The notes below the pieces were generated by a model. That model had not been told where the DNA came from. It was given only the letters and a program-made list of their open reading frames with translations, and made no database searches. This document shows, piece by piece, positions 37,743-47,634 of a DNA stretch of 64,000 bases (position 1 is the stretch's first letter; every line of letters starts with the position of its first letter). The stretch is from Phycisphaerales bacterium. GTDB lineage: Bacteria > Planctomycetota > Phycisphaerae > Phycisphaerales > UBA1924. Made by a program: the position numbers and the translations under genes. The stretch is from NCBI GenBank assembly GCA_020427395.1, contig JAGQON010000007.1, forward strand, positions 59,964 to 123,963. The letters are read 5' to 3'.

Positions 37743-38630
37743 TCAGCTCGATTGGCTTGCCAGGGTGAATCGGTATGTCGGGACCATTGCCCAACGCAAA
37801 GCACGCGTTATCCCAAGCAGCATCAGGAAGGCGACAGGCAGCATCAGCCAGCCGGCCATGTCATGAAAGCCGTCGGCGACCGAACGGGGCACATCGGCAT
37901 CACCGTACAGGATGACCGTCGGGGCTAGACGCAGCACATTGCAGATGATCGCGGCCACGGGGCTTAGCAGCAGCACCATCAGTCGCACCGAGTTCTTCAG
38001 CGGCACAGAGAACGCGAACGCGTACGCCACGAGCACCAGCGCGAAGACCATCCGCATCCCGTTGCAGGCCTCAGCAACAGCGACAGGCATGTCATTGATA
38101 TTGACAAGGTTTCCGGATCGCTCGACATAAAACCCCATGATCTCGAGCGTGCCGGTCGTTACTCGCGCGGTCGCGTTCTGCAGCGGGCCCGCGATCGCCA
38201 GACGGATATTCCCTGGGATCGGCACCAACAGAACAAGGATCGCGACCGCGGGAAAGAAGTTCGCCACGACCTGCGTCCCCACAACCGAGACGATCGCACC
38301 AACAACCATCAGCACAGCCCCGCCGTGCATCCCCGCTTGGAACGCCTGGCGGAAGCTGACGAGCATCAGCAGGTATCCCAGCACAATCATCGCAACGCCC
38401 AGCCAACTCGGACGCGGCGGGCAGCGACGGAAACGAATCCGACGGACCCAAACGAGCCAGACCGCAATCGGGATCACCAGGAAGATATGGCTGGCCTCCT
38501 CGTCGCGGCTGGCGATCATCAAAATATCTCGCCACTGATCCTGCCCGGCGTATATCGCGGCGGTAACCAACGCCACAAGCAGCACCATATGCCGAATACC
38601 CCAGCCGTAGCGTGACTCTATCATGCCCAT
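37743..38630 (-). CDS. Exosortase
   Basis: 295-residue membrane protease/transpeptidase that cleaves C-terminal sorting signals. About eight hydrophobic segments. The catalytic triad candidates are in order: Cys189 in AEACNGMRM, Arg234 in NVLRL, His256 in GFHDMAG. The ATG at 38630 shares its A with the upstream TGA. Next gene is EpsI. The VPLPT-tailed proteins at 27077-28520 are the obvious local substrates. I do not assign a numbered exosortase subtype. Confidence 0.92.
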   Translation of the reverse strand: MGMIESRYGWGIRHMVLLVALVTAAIYAGQDQWRDILMIASRDEEASHIFLVIPIAVWLVWVRRIRFRRCPPRPSWLGVAMIVLGYLLMLVSFRQAFQAGMHGGAVLMVVGAIVSVVGTQVVANFFPAVAILVLLVPIPGNIRLAIAGPLQNATARVTTGTLEIMGFYVERSGNLVNINDMPVAVAEACNGMRMVFALVLVAYAFAFSVPLKNSVRLMVLLLSPVAAIICNVLRLAPTVILYGDADVPRSVADGFHDMAGWLMLPVAFLMLLGITRALRWAMVPTYRFTLASQSS

Positions 38631-39562
38631 CACGCACGCTCCCGCTTTATGGTGCCGGTCACAACCTGATCGGTCACGCGTGCTCCGGGCATCACTCTGG
38701 CTCCGGGGCATAGGACCGAGCGGACGATGACCGCGCCCCGTCCAACCTCAGAACCGCTGAGCGCGACCGAGTCGTGGAGGGTCGCGCCATCCGCGATCTT
38801 TGCGCCCGGCTCGGCGATGCTAAACGAGCTCTCCCAGTCCTCTCGGTACGGGTCTTCATCGATCGTCGATCCGCTGCCGTAGCCCGAGGCGTGCGCTCGC
38901 AACGCATCGAGGTACTCGCTGAGTGAGCGGGCGGGGTGCACATACGCACGCGGACGCTCAACGACCTGCACACGGTGATCAATCTTCCAGCTCTCGAGTG
39001 CCTGCTCCTTGAGATCGACATACCCGACCGGCTTGATCGAACGGAGCACACCAACCCGGATTAGCCAGACACCCACGGGTGAAGCATCCCTCGATGAGAC
39101 GAGCACGACATCGGCACACTTCTTGGCCATCGCGTGAACCAGATCATCAAGCCGCTCAAGATACACCTGGGCACCGGAGGTCACCACGATGAACTCGTCG
39201 TCGTTCATGTCCCGGGTCGCGTCGCTCAGCACCCCGGCCACACCCCGTATGGGAGAGGCATCCTGCTCTACGATGCACCGCACGCCGTCGCTCGGCAAAC
39301 CAGAGAGCTGGGCCGGCGCCGTACTCTCAGTATCGACAACCACCCGCATCTCTAGCCCATCGAGCCCGAAGCGCTTCGCGCAGAACTGGGCATTCTCAAG
39401 ATGGTGCGACAGAACCGTACCCCGGACCAACGGAAGATCGAGCAGGCTGCGACCTGCACGACGCGCTAGCGAGGTCGATCGGACCGAGCCGTACAAAACC
39501 AGCATCGATCGGATCGATTCAAGCACACGCGTCGGGGTGAGTTGGGTTTGGGTCAATGCCAT
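38630..39562 (-). CDS. Degenerate sugar nucleotidyltransferase-like protein
   Basis: 310 residues. The layout resembles sugar-1-phosphate nucleotidyltransferases: a Rossmann-like N-terminal part (LVRGTVLSHHLENAQFCAKR, VVTSGAQVYLERLDDLVHAM) and a C-terminal left-handed beta-helix with hexapeptide-like turns (AEPGAKIADGATLHDSVA, CPGARVMPGARV). The glycine-rich nucleotide-binding signature GxGxRLxPLT near the N-terminus is missing, so catalysis is doubtful. It directly precedes exosortase. A 137-base gap separates it from the PPTase gene upstream. Confidence 0.65.
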   Translation of the reverse strand: MALTQTQLTPTRVLESIRSMLVLYGSVRSTSLARRAGRSLLDLPLVRGTVLSHHLENAQFCAKRFGLDGLEMRVVVDTESTAPAQLSGLPSDGVRCIVEQDASPIRGVAGVLSDATRDMNDDEFIVVTSGAQVYLERLDDLVHAMAKKCADVVLVSSRDASPVGVWLIRVGVLRSIKPVGYVDLKEQALESWKIDHRVQVVERPRAYVHPARSLSEYLDALRAHASGYGSGSTIDEDPYREDWESSFSIAEPGAKIADGATLHDSVALSGSEVGRGAVIVRSVLCPGARVMPGARVTDQVVTGTIKRERA

Positions 39563-39699
39563 TTGCTGACTCGCGCAGCTCCCTCACTGGCCTTTGGACT
39601 CAAATCGCCTTTTCGCAGACAACACACCTGCGCTCTGGGGGAATCCTCCGAACTATCGGCCAATCCAAGCCCCCGCTTTCGGGCGGACTTCGGATCAGT

Positions 39700-40446
39700 C
39701 TAGGGTTGCCCAGGAATCCCGGATGCGCAGAGAATGCGCATGGACTCCACACGATCGTCGGCATCTACGAGCAACTGTGAGCAAACAGCGATCGCGCCCG
39801 ATAGCGCCACCATTCCTACGAAGCCAGCAGGCGTCTGGATCGCGCGGAGGGTCCAAGAATCACTCCCGCACACCCAGATCGAGGACCTATCGCTCCGAAT
39901 ACCTCGGATAGGCCTAGCGATTCGCGGTCCTTCGCTCAACCCTCGACCATCCCCTTTGAGCACCGCCTCCAGCGAGCACCACTGTTCGTATGCGTCCATC
40001 GGATCGACTGATTCAGACTCAATAATCCCCTGTTGGGCGAGCGCCTGCAGGAATCTGTTCAGGCTCTCTCCGGTATCGATGCGTTCGATATCGATTCCGC
40101 ACCGCCCGCCGCGGGATAGAACCATCGCGGAACACCCCCGTCTGCGGCTGACATTGAGATCAACGCCCCCCCCGATCGTGGGTCTCCCGAGCCTATCCCG
40201 GTTGATCTGTAGTTCCTGGGCATGATCACCGCTGAGCACACTGAGCCCCAGCCGCAATAGCCCCCTGCTTGTGAGGGCGGATCGGCAGTCATCCCGGTGG
40301 GGCAGTTTTTCAAATGCTGCTCGCTCTTCATCCTGAACAAGCTCGCGGAGACTCCGGGCAAGCCCGCTCTCGTCATGAACGACAAGCACCCGGGCCTCTG
40401 CAGGCCCGGGTGCGATGCGCTCGTGGAGTTGGTCGGCCAAGGTCAT
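39700..40446 (-). CDS. Sfp-type 4'-phosphopantetheinyl transferase
   Basis: Activates carrier domains by attaching phosphopantetheine from CoA to a serine. 248 residues from ATG 40446. Seen: GIDIERID with the Mg-binding Asp and Glu, and WCSLEAVLKGDGRGL with the second Glu and Lys. In the region where Sfp has an SHS-type histidine the sequence reads NVSRRRG, so that His is missing. The two carrier domains of the NRPS at 7364-13138 are the only carrier proteins in the window. A start further downstream is possible, because a perfect hairpin occupies 40386-40413. Confidence 0.85.
   Translation of the reverse strand: MTLADQLHERIAPGPAEARVLVVHDESGLARSLRELVQDEERAAFEKLPHRDDCRSALTSRGLLRLGLSVLSGDHAQELQINRDRLGRPTIGGGVDLNVSRRRGCSAMVLSRGGRCGIDIERIDTGESLNRFLQALAQQGIIESESVDPMDAYEQWCSLEAVLKGDGRGLSEGPRIARPIRGIRSDRSSIWVCGSDSWTLRAIQTPAGFVGMVALSGAIAVCSQLLVDADDRVESMRILCASGIPGQP
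40386..40413 (-). repeat. 12-bp perfect hairpin at the 5' end of the PPTase gene
   Basis: GCACCCGGGCCT and its exact complement face each other across a four-base loop. In the annotated frame it encodes residues around 12-20. If translation starts downstream (a GTG lies right after), it would be a leader hairpin. No T run follows on either strand. Confidence 0.6.
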
Positions 40447-40486
40447 GCTGTCATCATCGGCTCAGCACACCCTAGCGATCAAGCGG

Positions 40487-41488
40487 TCATCGGATACGCA
40501 CGGTCCATGTGCGCTGCTCGCGATCGGGCGACTGGGCGTCACTCGAAGGCGTGAACATCGTGAGATTGACGATGGTGCCCGCCTCAAGCTCGATCTTGAT
40601 AGAGCTCTGCCCGGTGTTGAACGAGCTGAGGGAATCGACACCGTTGTTGCTCAGACGCGTGTCCTCGGTGATAACAGCATCCGTGCCGACACGGGTGCCG
40701 GTGATGATCTCGAACGGCTGATCGGCCATGACGAGCTCAACGCCGATGAAGTAGATACGGTTACCAACAACGGCGGCGCTCATGCCCGCGTCGTTGAACT
40801 CAACCCGCTGACCGCCGCTCGCGTTCCCTTCACGGTCGTAGCTGGGGGCTCCGAGGGAGGAAACCCGCTGGCTGCTGGCGTTGTTGCTCGCGCTGGTCTG
40901 ACTCGCACTCGATCCCGATGCGCTGGCACCGGTATTGCCGTACGAGAATACGCCACCGGAAAGCTCGGGCTTGGCTTCGCCTGCGCCACTGGTCTCGGCC
41001 GAGGCGCTGCTACCGCCCCCACCACCGCCACCACCGAAGCTCGTGGAAGAGCCGCCGCCCCCACCACCGCCACCGCCGCCCGCCTTCACGGACGAGGAGT
41101 TGCTACCGCCGCTGACACTGCGTGACGCCACGCTTACGCTGGAGCCGCCGGTACGGGCTCCGCTCACGCCAGAGGGTGCCGAAACCCTGGAGTTGTAACG
41201 CGCGCTGATGTTGTGCTTGGGTTCGAGGCGTGTGATCGTGCGCCCATCGGGGAGACTGATGCGGACCTTGACATAGTCGGCATCGTTCTTCTCATCGCCC
41301 GTGTCCGCGGCTCGCTGGGAGTTCTGCTCGCTGTCCGCGCTCGCACTGGTCAGCGGGGAATCGCTGGTGCTGTCCTGCCTTGTGTCCTTGGCGCCCTCAT
41401 CGGCAAACGCGAGCGATGAAGCGAAGCCGGCGCTTAGCATAAGGGCACCGGCGAGTGAGCGGAGCGTAAGGGTGTTTCGTGTGGTCAT
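40487..41488 (-). CDS. Secreted Gly/Ser-rich low-complexity protein
   Basis: 333 residues from the ATG at 41488, which has GGAGG about nine bases upstream. A signal peptide ends SSLAFA. The middle is Gly, Ser and Ala, with two glycine runs of ten and eight residues inside 41020-41090 and little else to classify. The C-terminal 110 residues are an ordinary beta-rich region (IYFIGVELVMADQPFEIITG). No VPLPT signal. It heads the minus-strand exosortase run, 40 bases before the PPTase gene. Function unknown; a matrix or surface component would fit the context. Confidence 0.75.
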   Translation of the reverse strand: MTTRNTLTLRSLAGALMLSAGFASSLAFADEGAKDTRQDSTSDSPLTSASADSEQNSQRAADTGDEKNDADYVKVRISLPDGRTITRLEPKHNISARYNSRVSAPSGVSGARTGGSSVSVASRSVSGGSNSSSVKAGGGGGGGGGGSSTSFGGGGGGGGSSASAETSGAGEAKPELSGGVFSYGNTGASASGSSASQTSASNNASSQRVSSLGAPSYDREGNASGGQRVEFNDAGMSAAVVGNRIYFIGVELVMADQPFEIITGTRVGTDAVITEDTRLSNNGVDSLSSFNTGQSSIKIELEAGTIVNLTMFTPSSDAQSPDREQRTWTVRIR

Positions 41489-41633
41489 TGAGCGCATCCT
41501 CCGGGTCGGGTGGGTCACACATACACTCTCCAAATCAGCAGCGTGAGAAACGAGGCAATCCCGGAGAGATACCACACCCCAGACCACATAACCCGACACA
41601 AGGTCCCAGAACGGTGCTCGCTCATACCTTATC

Positions 41634-41639
41634 TATACT
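41634..41639 (+). promoter_or_regulatory. -10 box directly before the aldehyde dehydrogenase start
   Basis: TATACT ends five bases before the ATG at 41645, so a transcript starting seven bases after the box would begin at or next to the start codon. No ribosome site lies between them. No clear -35. Confidence 0.4.
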
Positions 41640-41644
41640 TCGAC

Positions 41645-43234
41645 ATGAACCACGAGAAGATCCTGATTAACGGAGCGTGGGAGACCGACCCGAGCGAGGC
41701 GTCATTCACGCCCGAGAACCCCGCAACCGGTGAGGAGCTCGATCGCAGCTACCCAGTCAGTTCCAAGGCAACGCTCGCCCGGCTGGCTTCCCACGCCGCA
41801 AACGCAGCCAAAGCGCTCAATCACTGCGATCCCGAGCAGATCGCAGCGTTCCTCGACAATCATGCGAGCAACATCGATTCGCGTCGAGAAGAGATCTCAA
41901 GTCTCTGTCATCGAGAAACCGGGCTTCCCACCAAACCACGCCTGCAGCAAGTCGAGATGGACCGCACGGTCGACCAGCTGCGCCAAGCAGCGGCGTGTGC
42001 ACGTGATCGCTCGTGGTGCCAGCCCAGAATCGATACCAAGCTCGACCTGCGATCGGTCTACGAGCCGCTAGGAGGCGGCGTGCTGGTGATTGGCCCCAAC
42101 AACTTCCCACTCGCCTACAACGGGATCGCGGGAGGCGATTTCGCGGCCGCCATCGCGGCTCGCAATCCTGTAATCGCCAAGGCCCACCCACTGCACCCGG
42201 GCACAACCAAGATGCTCGCCGAGTGCGCCCACGACGCGGCCAAGCAGGCAGGGCTGCCCGCCGGGAGCGTGCAGATGTTCTACAACTGCGAGCCAGAGGA
42301 CGGCTTATCGCTGATTAGAATGCCTGAGATCAGCGCCGTCGGATTCACGGGCTCTCGCCCCGCGGGGCTCTCGATGAAACAAGCCGCTGACGAGACTGGA
42401 ACTCCGATCTACCTAGAGCTCTCATCTGTCAACCCCATGTTCCTGCTCCCGGGAGCGATCGAAGAACGGGGAGAGGACATCGCGGATCTCATCGCGGACT
42501 CCATGCTTGCGGCCAGCGGGCAGCAGTGCACCTGCCCAGGGCTGCTCATCGTCCGAGACTCGCACGCGACGGATCACCTGATCGGGAGGCTCAGATCAAG
42601 GCTCGCAGGTGCACCGCATCAGGTCATGCTCAGTTCCGGAGGTGTGCGTCACTTGCATGAGTCTGTCCAGGCGATCGAGGCGCTTGGCGCTGATCGATTG
42701 ATCGGTGGGGCGCCGGTCGAGGGTAACGCAGCACGCTACGAGCACACCCTCCTGCGAACTGAAGCCGATCACTTCCTCGCCAACAGCGATGAGATGCAGA
42801 ACGAGATGTTCGGTGTGGCAGCCCTGATCATCGTGTGTGATCGCGATGAACAGCTCATCGAGTGCGCCCGCTCGCTGGAGGGCAATCTCACCGGCACGCT
42901 CCACCTCGCCTCGGATACCCGGGATGATGAGCTGGCGCGAGCGGTGAGCGCGGTCCTGCGGAACCGCGTCGGGCGACTGATTCACGACGCTGTTCCGACA
43001 GGCGTGAGCGTCAACGCCGCAACAGTACACGGCGGGCCGTTCCCAGCAACGGGCCACCCCGGATTCACAGCCGTCGGAATGCCCACGACAATCCACCGAT
43101 TCGCGGCGCTGCGGTGCTATGACCGCGTGCGGGGCGCATTCCTGCCACCAGAACTCCAGGACACTCCGCCGACGCCATCGATGCGTCGAATGATCGATGG
43201 TGTCTGGCGAACGGGCATCGTGGAACGGGCATAG
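41645..43234 (+). CDS. Aldehyde dehydrogenase, alpha-ketoglutaric semialdehyde type
   Basis: NAD(P)+-dependent oxidation of an aldehyde to an acid. 529 residues from the ATG at 41645. ALDH fold motifs: GPNNFPLAYNG, the cofactor loop GFTGSRPAG, the general base in YLELSSVNPMF, and the catalytic Cys in GQQCTCPG. Length and the wording of these motifs fit the 2,5-dioxovalerate (KGSA) dehydrogenase branch, which ends pentose, glucarate or hydroxyproline breakdown; no neighbour confirms the pathway. Transcribed divergently from the Gly-rich protein. Confidence 0.88.
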   Translation: MNHEKILINGAWETDPSEASFTPENPATGEELDRSYPVSSKATLARLASHAANAAKALNHCDPEQIAAFLDNHASNIDSRREEISSLCHRETGLPTKPRLQQVEMDRTVDQLRQAAACARDRSWCQPRIDTKLDLRSVYEPLGGGVLVIGPNNFPLAYNGIAGGDFAAAIAARNPVIAKAHPLHPGTTKMLAECAHDAAKQAGLPAGSVQMFYNCEPEDGLSLIRMPEISAVGFTGSRPAGLSMKQAADETGTPIYLELSSVNPMFLLPGAIEERGEDIADLIADSMLAASGQQCTCPGLLIVRDSHATDHLIGRLRSRLAGAPHQVMLSSGGVRHLHESVQAIEALGADRLIGGAPVEGNAARYEHTLLRTEADHFLANSDEMQNEMFGVAALIIVCDRDEQLIECARSLEGNLTGTLHLASDTRDDELARAVSAVLRNRVGRLIHDAVPTGVSVNAATVHGGPFPATGHPGFTAVGMPTTIHRFAALRCYDRVRGAFLPPELQDTPPTPSMRRMIDGVWRTGIVERA

Positions 43235-43243
43235 TCACGGTAT

Positions 43244-43272
43244 AGAAAAGGCCCGCCTGTGTGGCGGGCCTT
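43244..43272 (-). terminator. Terminator of the chemoreceptor gene
   Basis: AAGGCCCGCC and GGCGGGCCTT pair across a five-base loop; on the minus strand a T-rich stretch follows. It lies between convergent genes and may serve both. Confidence 0.75.
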
Positions 43273-43303
43273 GCGACAACGCGTTTTGATTACTCAATCA
43301 AAA

Positions 43304-45097
43304 TCAATCGACTCGGAACTTGTTTACCAGTGACATCAGGTGCTCGGACTGGTGCGCGAGATCAGCGGCGGCCTGTGAAGCCTGACCGGCACCCTCGCTC
43401 GACTGGCGAGTAACGCCAGAGATATTCTCGATCGCACGGGCGATCTCGTCCGATGCCGTCGCCTGCTGATTCGCCGCGGCGGCAATGTCCTGCACCATGC
43501 GTTGGACGCTCTTGGAGCCGCTCACGATGGTCTCGAGCGAACGCCCCGCCTTGCTGGCCAGTTCCACGCCTCGACCGACTCGGGTCGAGCTGGATTCGAT
43601 CTGATCGACGGCCGAACTGGTTTCGCTCTGGATACCGCGGATGCTCTGCGAGACCTCCTCTGTCGCCTGCGTGGTACGTTCCGCGAGCTTGCGGACCTCA
43701 TCGGCCACGACCGCAAAGCCACGACCATGCTCACCGGCTCGGGCGGCCTCGATGGCGGCGTTGAGCGCGAGCAGGTTAGTCTGATCCGCGATGTCGTTGA
43801 TGACTGCGATGATCTCGCCGATCTTCTGGCTCTGCTCGCCGAGCGAGTTGACGGTCTGTGCCGAGGCATTGACCTCGTTGGCGATGCCCTGCATCTCCTG
43901 CACGGTCGAACTCACGACCTGGCCACCATCCTCAGCGAGGTGCTGGCTCTCCTCCGAGGCGGTGGTCGCCTCAGAAGACTTGGCGGCGACCTCACCAACA
44001 GACTGGCTGAGTTCTTCGACCGCGGCGGCGACCTGCTGGGTCTGCTGCTCCTGCTCCTGCAAACCCGCGGCCATCTCCTCGGCGGATGCGGCGATCTCGC
44101 CCGACGCGCTGGCAACGGACTGCGAGGCGCTGCGGACCTCGGTGATCATGCTGGTCAGGTTATCGAGGAAGGCATTGAACCACTGAGCCAGCGTGCCCAT
44201 CTCATCGCTGCGGTTGATATTCAGACGACCGGTGAGATCGCCCTCACCCGCGTCCTTCATGATGGCGACAACCTGAGCCATCGGCTTGCCGATGAGGCGA
44301 CGCATCAGAACAACGAAGATACCGCCAGCGATCACTACAACGGGAACAGTGAACATCATCCCCTGCCCGAAGAAGCTGGCGACGCTCGCGTCAAGTGTAT
44401 CCAGAGGCATCTGGACCTCATAGGCACCGTGCATGTAGCCGACAGGCCAGTTCTCCATCCGGAAGCCGAGCAGGTCCTGACCGTCGTAGCGCCCGTTCTC
44501 GTCACGCTTGTCGTAGACAGCCGGATCACCGTGGCAGCTCATGCACGACTCATCGAGGGTGATGGCACGCATGTAATGAAGCGTGTTCGTTTCTTCATTG
44601 ACGCGTGAGATCACGGTCTCTCCGCCGGATTTGACCGCGTTGGTCAGGTCCGAGAGCATTACGTCATTGAAGCTCCCCTTCTCAGGCTGGTTGTCCGGAT
44701 TCCGCGCCTCGTGGGCGACGATCTCGAACTGGATATTCTCACGCTCAGCGGCTTTGGCGGCGTCGTGCCAGCCGACAATGACCGGGATGGCGTTGAAGTA
44801 CTCTGTCTCGGTGTACTTGGTGCCGTTATTGATCTTCTCGAGCGCCTCGGTCACGAGCTTGTCTACATTGACCGTGCCGTTCATAAACTTCTTTGAAGCA
44901 TCGTTCTTTGCTTCATCCGCGACGGCGGTGAATGAGGAGGCCCGCTTCTCATACGACTCGAGCATCGAGTCGCGGTAACCGTTGATGAAGACGACATAGT
45001 TGACGCCGACCACAGCGATCAGGATCGCCAGTGTGACCGCGAGCATCTTGGTCGAGATCCCGAAGTTGAACCGGGACTTGGTGTTTTCCTTGCTCAT
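43304..45097 (-). CDS. Methyl-accepting chemoreceptor with haem-binding Tll0287-like sensor domain
   Basis: 597 residues from the ATG at 45097 with GGAGAA upstream. An N-terminal membrane helix ([20 protein letters not shown]), then an extracytoplasmic domain of the Tll0287-like (DUF3365) type carrying the haem c motif CMSCH and the ensuing [19 protein letters not shown] region. A second helix, HAMP, and the MCP signalling domain with the hairpin tip ([20 protein letters not shown]) follow. No methylesterase or CheW binding genes are nearby. Likely senses redox state or a gas through the haem and signals to a chemotaxis array or other pathway elsewhere. Confidence 0.9.
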   Translation of the reverse strand: MSKENTKSRFNFGISTKMLAVTLAILIAVVGVNYVVFINGYRDSMLESYEKRASSFTAVADEAKNDASKKFMNGTVNVDKLVTEALEKINNGTKYTETEYFNAIPVIVGWHDAAKAAERENIQFEIVAHEARNPDNQPEKGSFNDVMLSDLTNAVKSGGETVISRVNEETNTLHYMRAITLDESCMSCHGDPAVYDKRDENGRYDGQDLLGFRMENWPVGYMHGAYEVQMPLDTLDASVASFFGQGMMFTVPVVVIAGGIFVVLMRRLIGKPMAQVVAIMKDAGEGDLTGRLNINRSDEMGTLAQWFNAFLDNLTSMITEVRSASQSVASASGEIAASAEEMAAGLQEQEQQTQQVAAAVEELSQSVGEVAAKSSEATTASEESQHLAEDGGQVVSSTVQEMQGIANEVNASAQTVNSLGEQSQKIGEIIAVINDIADQTNLLALNAAIEAARAGEHGRGFAVVADEVRKLAERTTQATEEVSQSIRGIQSETSSAVDQIESSSTRVGRGVELASKAGRSLETIVSGSKSVQRMVQDIAAAANQQATASDEIARAIENISGVTRQSSEGAGQASQAAADLAHQSEHLMSLVNKFRVD

Positions 45098-45235
45098 GAC
45101 GCGTTCTCCGAGTGTTAGCCACGGCTGTGGCGGGTGCGTTGCATGAGTCAACAATCGGGATGAGTAGGTCAGGAGTTCAGACCAAATCAGGCGATGAAAT
45201 CAAAACCACAAACATGGGCGAAATGAGACGAGTAT

Positions 45236-45261
45236 AAGAAAAAGCCCCCAAAGAGGGGCTT
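45236..45261 (-). terminator. Terminator of the glutamine synthetase gene
   Basis: AAGCCCC and GGGGCTT pair over a six-base loop; the minus strand continues with a T run. It lies 29 bases after the glnN stop. Confidence 0.8.
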
Positions 45262-45289
45262 CCTGAATCATCCGCATGATTAATTTTGC

Positions 45290-47485
45290 CTATCGAAGCG
45301 AGAGGAGATCGTGATAACTTGGAAGGGGCCAAAGGGCCTGATCGACCTCACGCTCAAGGGCATCGCCGCACGCACGCAACACTTCTGTGGCACTGAACAG
45401 CGTTTCGCGACAGTACACACACTGTTTGAGGGCGCTCTGCTCAGGGATTTCGAGCGCCGACTCTACGCTGGCGATGGCGTCCTGGAAGGCATGGACCATA
45501 TCCACGAACTTGATCAGTGAGTCGCGGAGCCCCTCGCAGCTGGCACCGGCCTGCTCGCTGGAAACGATGGTTTCCGCGAGGGCTCGCTGGTGCTTGGTCG
45601 CTGCGGGAAGCAGGAGTGTCCTCGCGATCGAGACCATCTGCTGGGCCTCGATGCTTACCTCGGTGATGTACTTCTCCGCGAAGATCTCGACGCGTGATTC
45701 CAGTTCGCTCGTCGAGAGCACCTTGTGCTTGCGGAACAGCTTCTTGGCTGTGCTCGTCTCGAGGGCGGGCAGCGCATCGGCTGTGGAGCGGAGGTTGGGC
45801 AGCCCACGCCTCGCGGCCTCGTCCTGCCACGCCTGGGCGTAGTTATCGCCATTGAAAACGATCGCCTTGTGCTCCTTGATGATGCTCTGGAGCACCTTGA
45901 GCACGACCTGATCACGCTTGGCATCGGTGGGGTTCTTTCCCAGCTTGCTCTCGATCTCGGTGGCGACAAAGTCCAGACTATCAGCAACGATCGTGTTGAT
46001 GATCGTGTTTGGCCAGGCCACCGACGCGGTCGAGCCCACGGCCCGCAGTTCAAACTTGTTGCCGGTGAAGGCGAATGGGCTGGTGCGGTTGCGATCGCCC
46101 GAGTCACGCTTGAGATCAGGCAATGAGCGGGCACCCAGATCCAGCGATCCGCCCTTGAGCGTGCGGCTGGTGCTGCCCTTCTCGATCTGCTCGATCAGGT
46201 CCGTGAGCATGTCGCCCAGGAAAATCGAGATGATCGCGGGGGGAGCCTCATTGGCACCCAGGCGGTGGTCGTTGCTGGCACCGGAGATCGCGGCCCGGAT
46301 CAGATCCCCATGCAGGTGCACCGCGCGGATGACGGCACAGAGGAAGGTCATGAACTGGTTGTTGGTGTGCGTCTCATCCTGAGGATCGAGCAGATTCACG
46401 CCTGTGTCGGTGGACATCGACCAGTTATTGTGCTTGCCCGAGCCGTTCATGCCCGCGAAGGGCTTCTCGTGGAGCAGCGCAACGAACCCGTAGCGTCCGG
46501 CGACTCGTTTGAGCGTATCCATCAGGATCGCCTGGTGGTCACACGCGATGTTGGTGGACTCGAAGAGCGGCGCAATCTCGTACTGCCCCGGGGCAACCTC
46601 GTTGTGGCGGGTCTGCACGGGCACGCCCAGACGGAAGAGTTCATCTTCGAGCGTGGCCATAAAGGCATTGACGCGTGTGGGGATCGACCCGAAGTAGTGG
46701 TCGTCGAGCTGCTGGTGCTTGGGCGGCGTGTTACCAAAGAGCGTACGCCCGCAGCTCATGAGGTCGGGGCGTGCAAAGTAGAGGTTCTGGTCGATCAGGA
46801 AGTACTCCTGCTCTGATCCGAGCGTGGAGCCGACAGAGTTCACGCCCGTATCGGTGCCGAAGATCCTGAGGATGCGCATCGCCTGCTTGTCGAGCGCGTC
46901 GATCGATCGCAGCAGCGGGGTCTTCTTGTCGAGCGCCTCACCGTTCCACGAAACAAACGCGGTCGGGATGCAGAGCGTCGCGTAGTTGGTGCCACGCACG
47001 ATAAAGGCGGGCGATGTCGGATCCCACGCGGTGTAACCGCGTGCTTCAAAGGTTGCCCGGAGCCCGCCTGAGGGAAAACTCGACGCGTCGGGCTCGCCCT
47101 GTACGAGCGATGAACCCGCGAGGCGGTAGACAACGCTGCCCTGCCCATCGGGCGTTATCAGCGCATCGTGCTTCTCGGCGGTCAGCCCGGTCATCGGCTG
47201 GAACCAGTGGGTGTAATGGGTTGCGCCACGCTCGATCGCCCAGTCCTTCATGGCGGTGGCGATAACCTCCGCGTCGGGCATGGAAATGCGCTTGCGGTTC
47301 TGGATCGCCTCTAGCATGTTCTTGTACACATGCTTGGGCAGACGCTCATGCATCTTGCGTTCATCGAAGACATCGCACGCGTAGATCTCGTCGATGTTTC
47401 GTTTCTGCGCGGTGTTGCCAGCGCTGGTGGACTGCCACTTGAGCGAAGCCGCGACAGCTTCGCCGTGAGGATCGTGCGGGTTCAT
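45290..47485 (-). CDS. glnN: Type III glutamine synthetase
   Basis: Makes glutamine from glutamate, ammonia and ATP. 731 residues, the length of the GSIII family (GSI is about 470). Seen: the GSIII segment [38 protein letters not shown], and [18 protein letters not shown]. The ATG at 47485 has GGAGG eight bases upstream; longer frames were not used. It lies divergent to a Fur-family regulator, which need not regulate it. Confidence 0.94.
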   Translation of the reverse strand: MNPHDPHGEAVAASLKWQSTSAGNTAQKRNIDEIYACDVFDERKMHERLPKHVYKNMLEAIQNRKRISMPDAEVIATAMKDWAIERGATHYTHWFQPMTGLTAEKHDALITPDGQGSVVYRLAGSSLVQGEPDASSFPSGGLRATFEARGYTAWDPTSPAFIVRGTNYATLCIPTAFVSWNGEALDKKTPLLRSIDALDKQAMRILRIFGTDTGVNSVGSTLGSEQEYFLIDQNLYFARPDLMSCGRTLFGNTPPKHQQLDDHYFGSIPTRVNAFMATLEDELFRLGVPVQTRHNEVAPGQYEIAPLFESTNIACDHQAILMDTLKRVAGRYGFVALLHEKPFAGMNGSGKHNNWSMSTDTGVNLLDPQDETHTNNQFMTFLCAVIRAVHLHGDLIRAAISGASNDHRLGANEAPPAIISIFLGDMLTDLIEQIEKGSTSRTLKGGSLDLGARSLPDLKRDSGDRNRTSPFAFTGNKFELRAVGSTASVAWPNTIINTIVADSLDFVATEIESKLGKNPTDAKRDQVVLKVLQSIIKEHKAIVFNGDNYAQAWQDEAARRGLPNLRSTADALPALETSTAKKLFRKHKVLSTSELESRVEIFAEKYITEVSIEAQQMVSIARTLLLPAATKHQRALAETIVSSEQAGASCEGLRDSLIKFVDMVHAFQDAIASVESALEIPEQSALKQCVYCRETLFSATEVLRACGDALEREVDQALWPLPSYHDLLSLR

Positions 47486-47622
47486 GGGGATCCCTCCAGT
47501 TGAAGAGGAAAGCTCTTTCGCGACCCGGGCGTGATGTGCCCGACATGTCATTCTTAGAGGTCATATCGCGCTTTGCAAACCGGGAAAGCCGCATTTGGGT
47601 GAATAATCGCGGATTCTCTCTC

Positions 47623-47628
47623 TATAGT
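47623..47628 (+). promoter_or_regulatory. -10 box directly before the Fur-family start
   Basis: TATAGT ends six bases before the ATG at 47635, with no ribosome site between. If used, the mRNA would be leaderless or nearly so. Confidence 0.4.
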
Positions 47629-47634
47629 GTCGCG

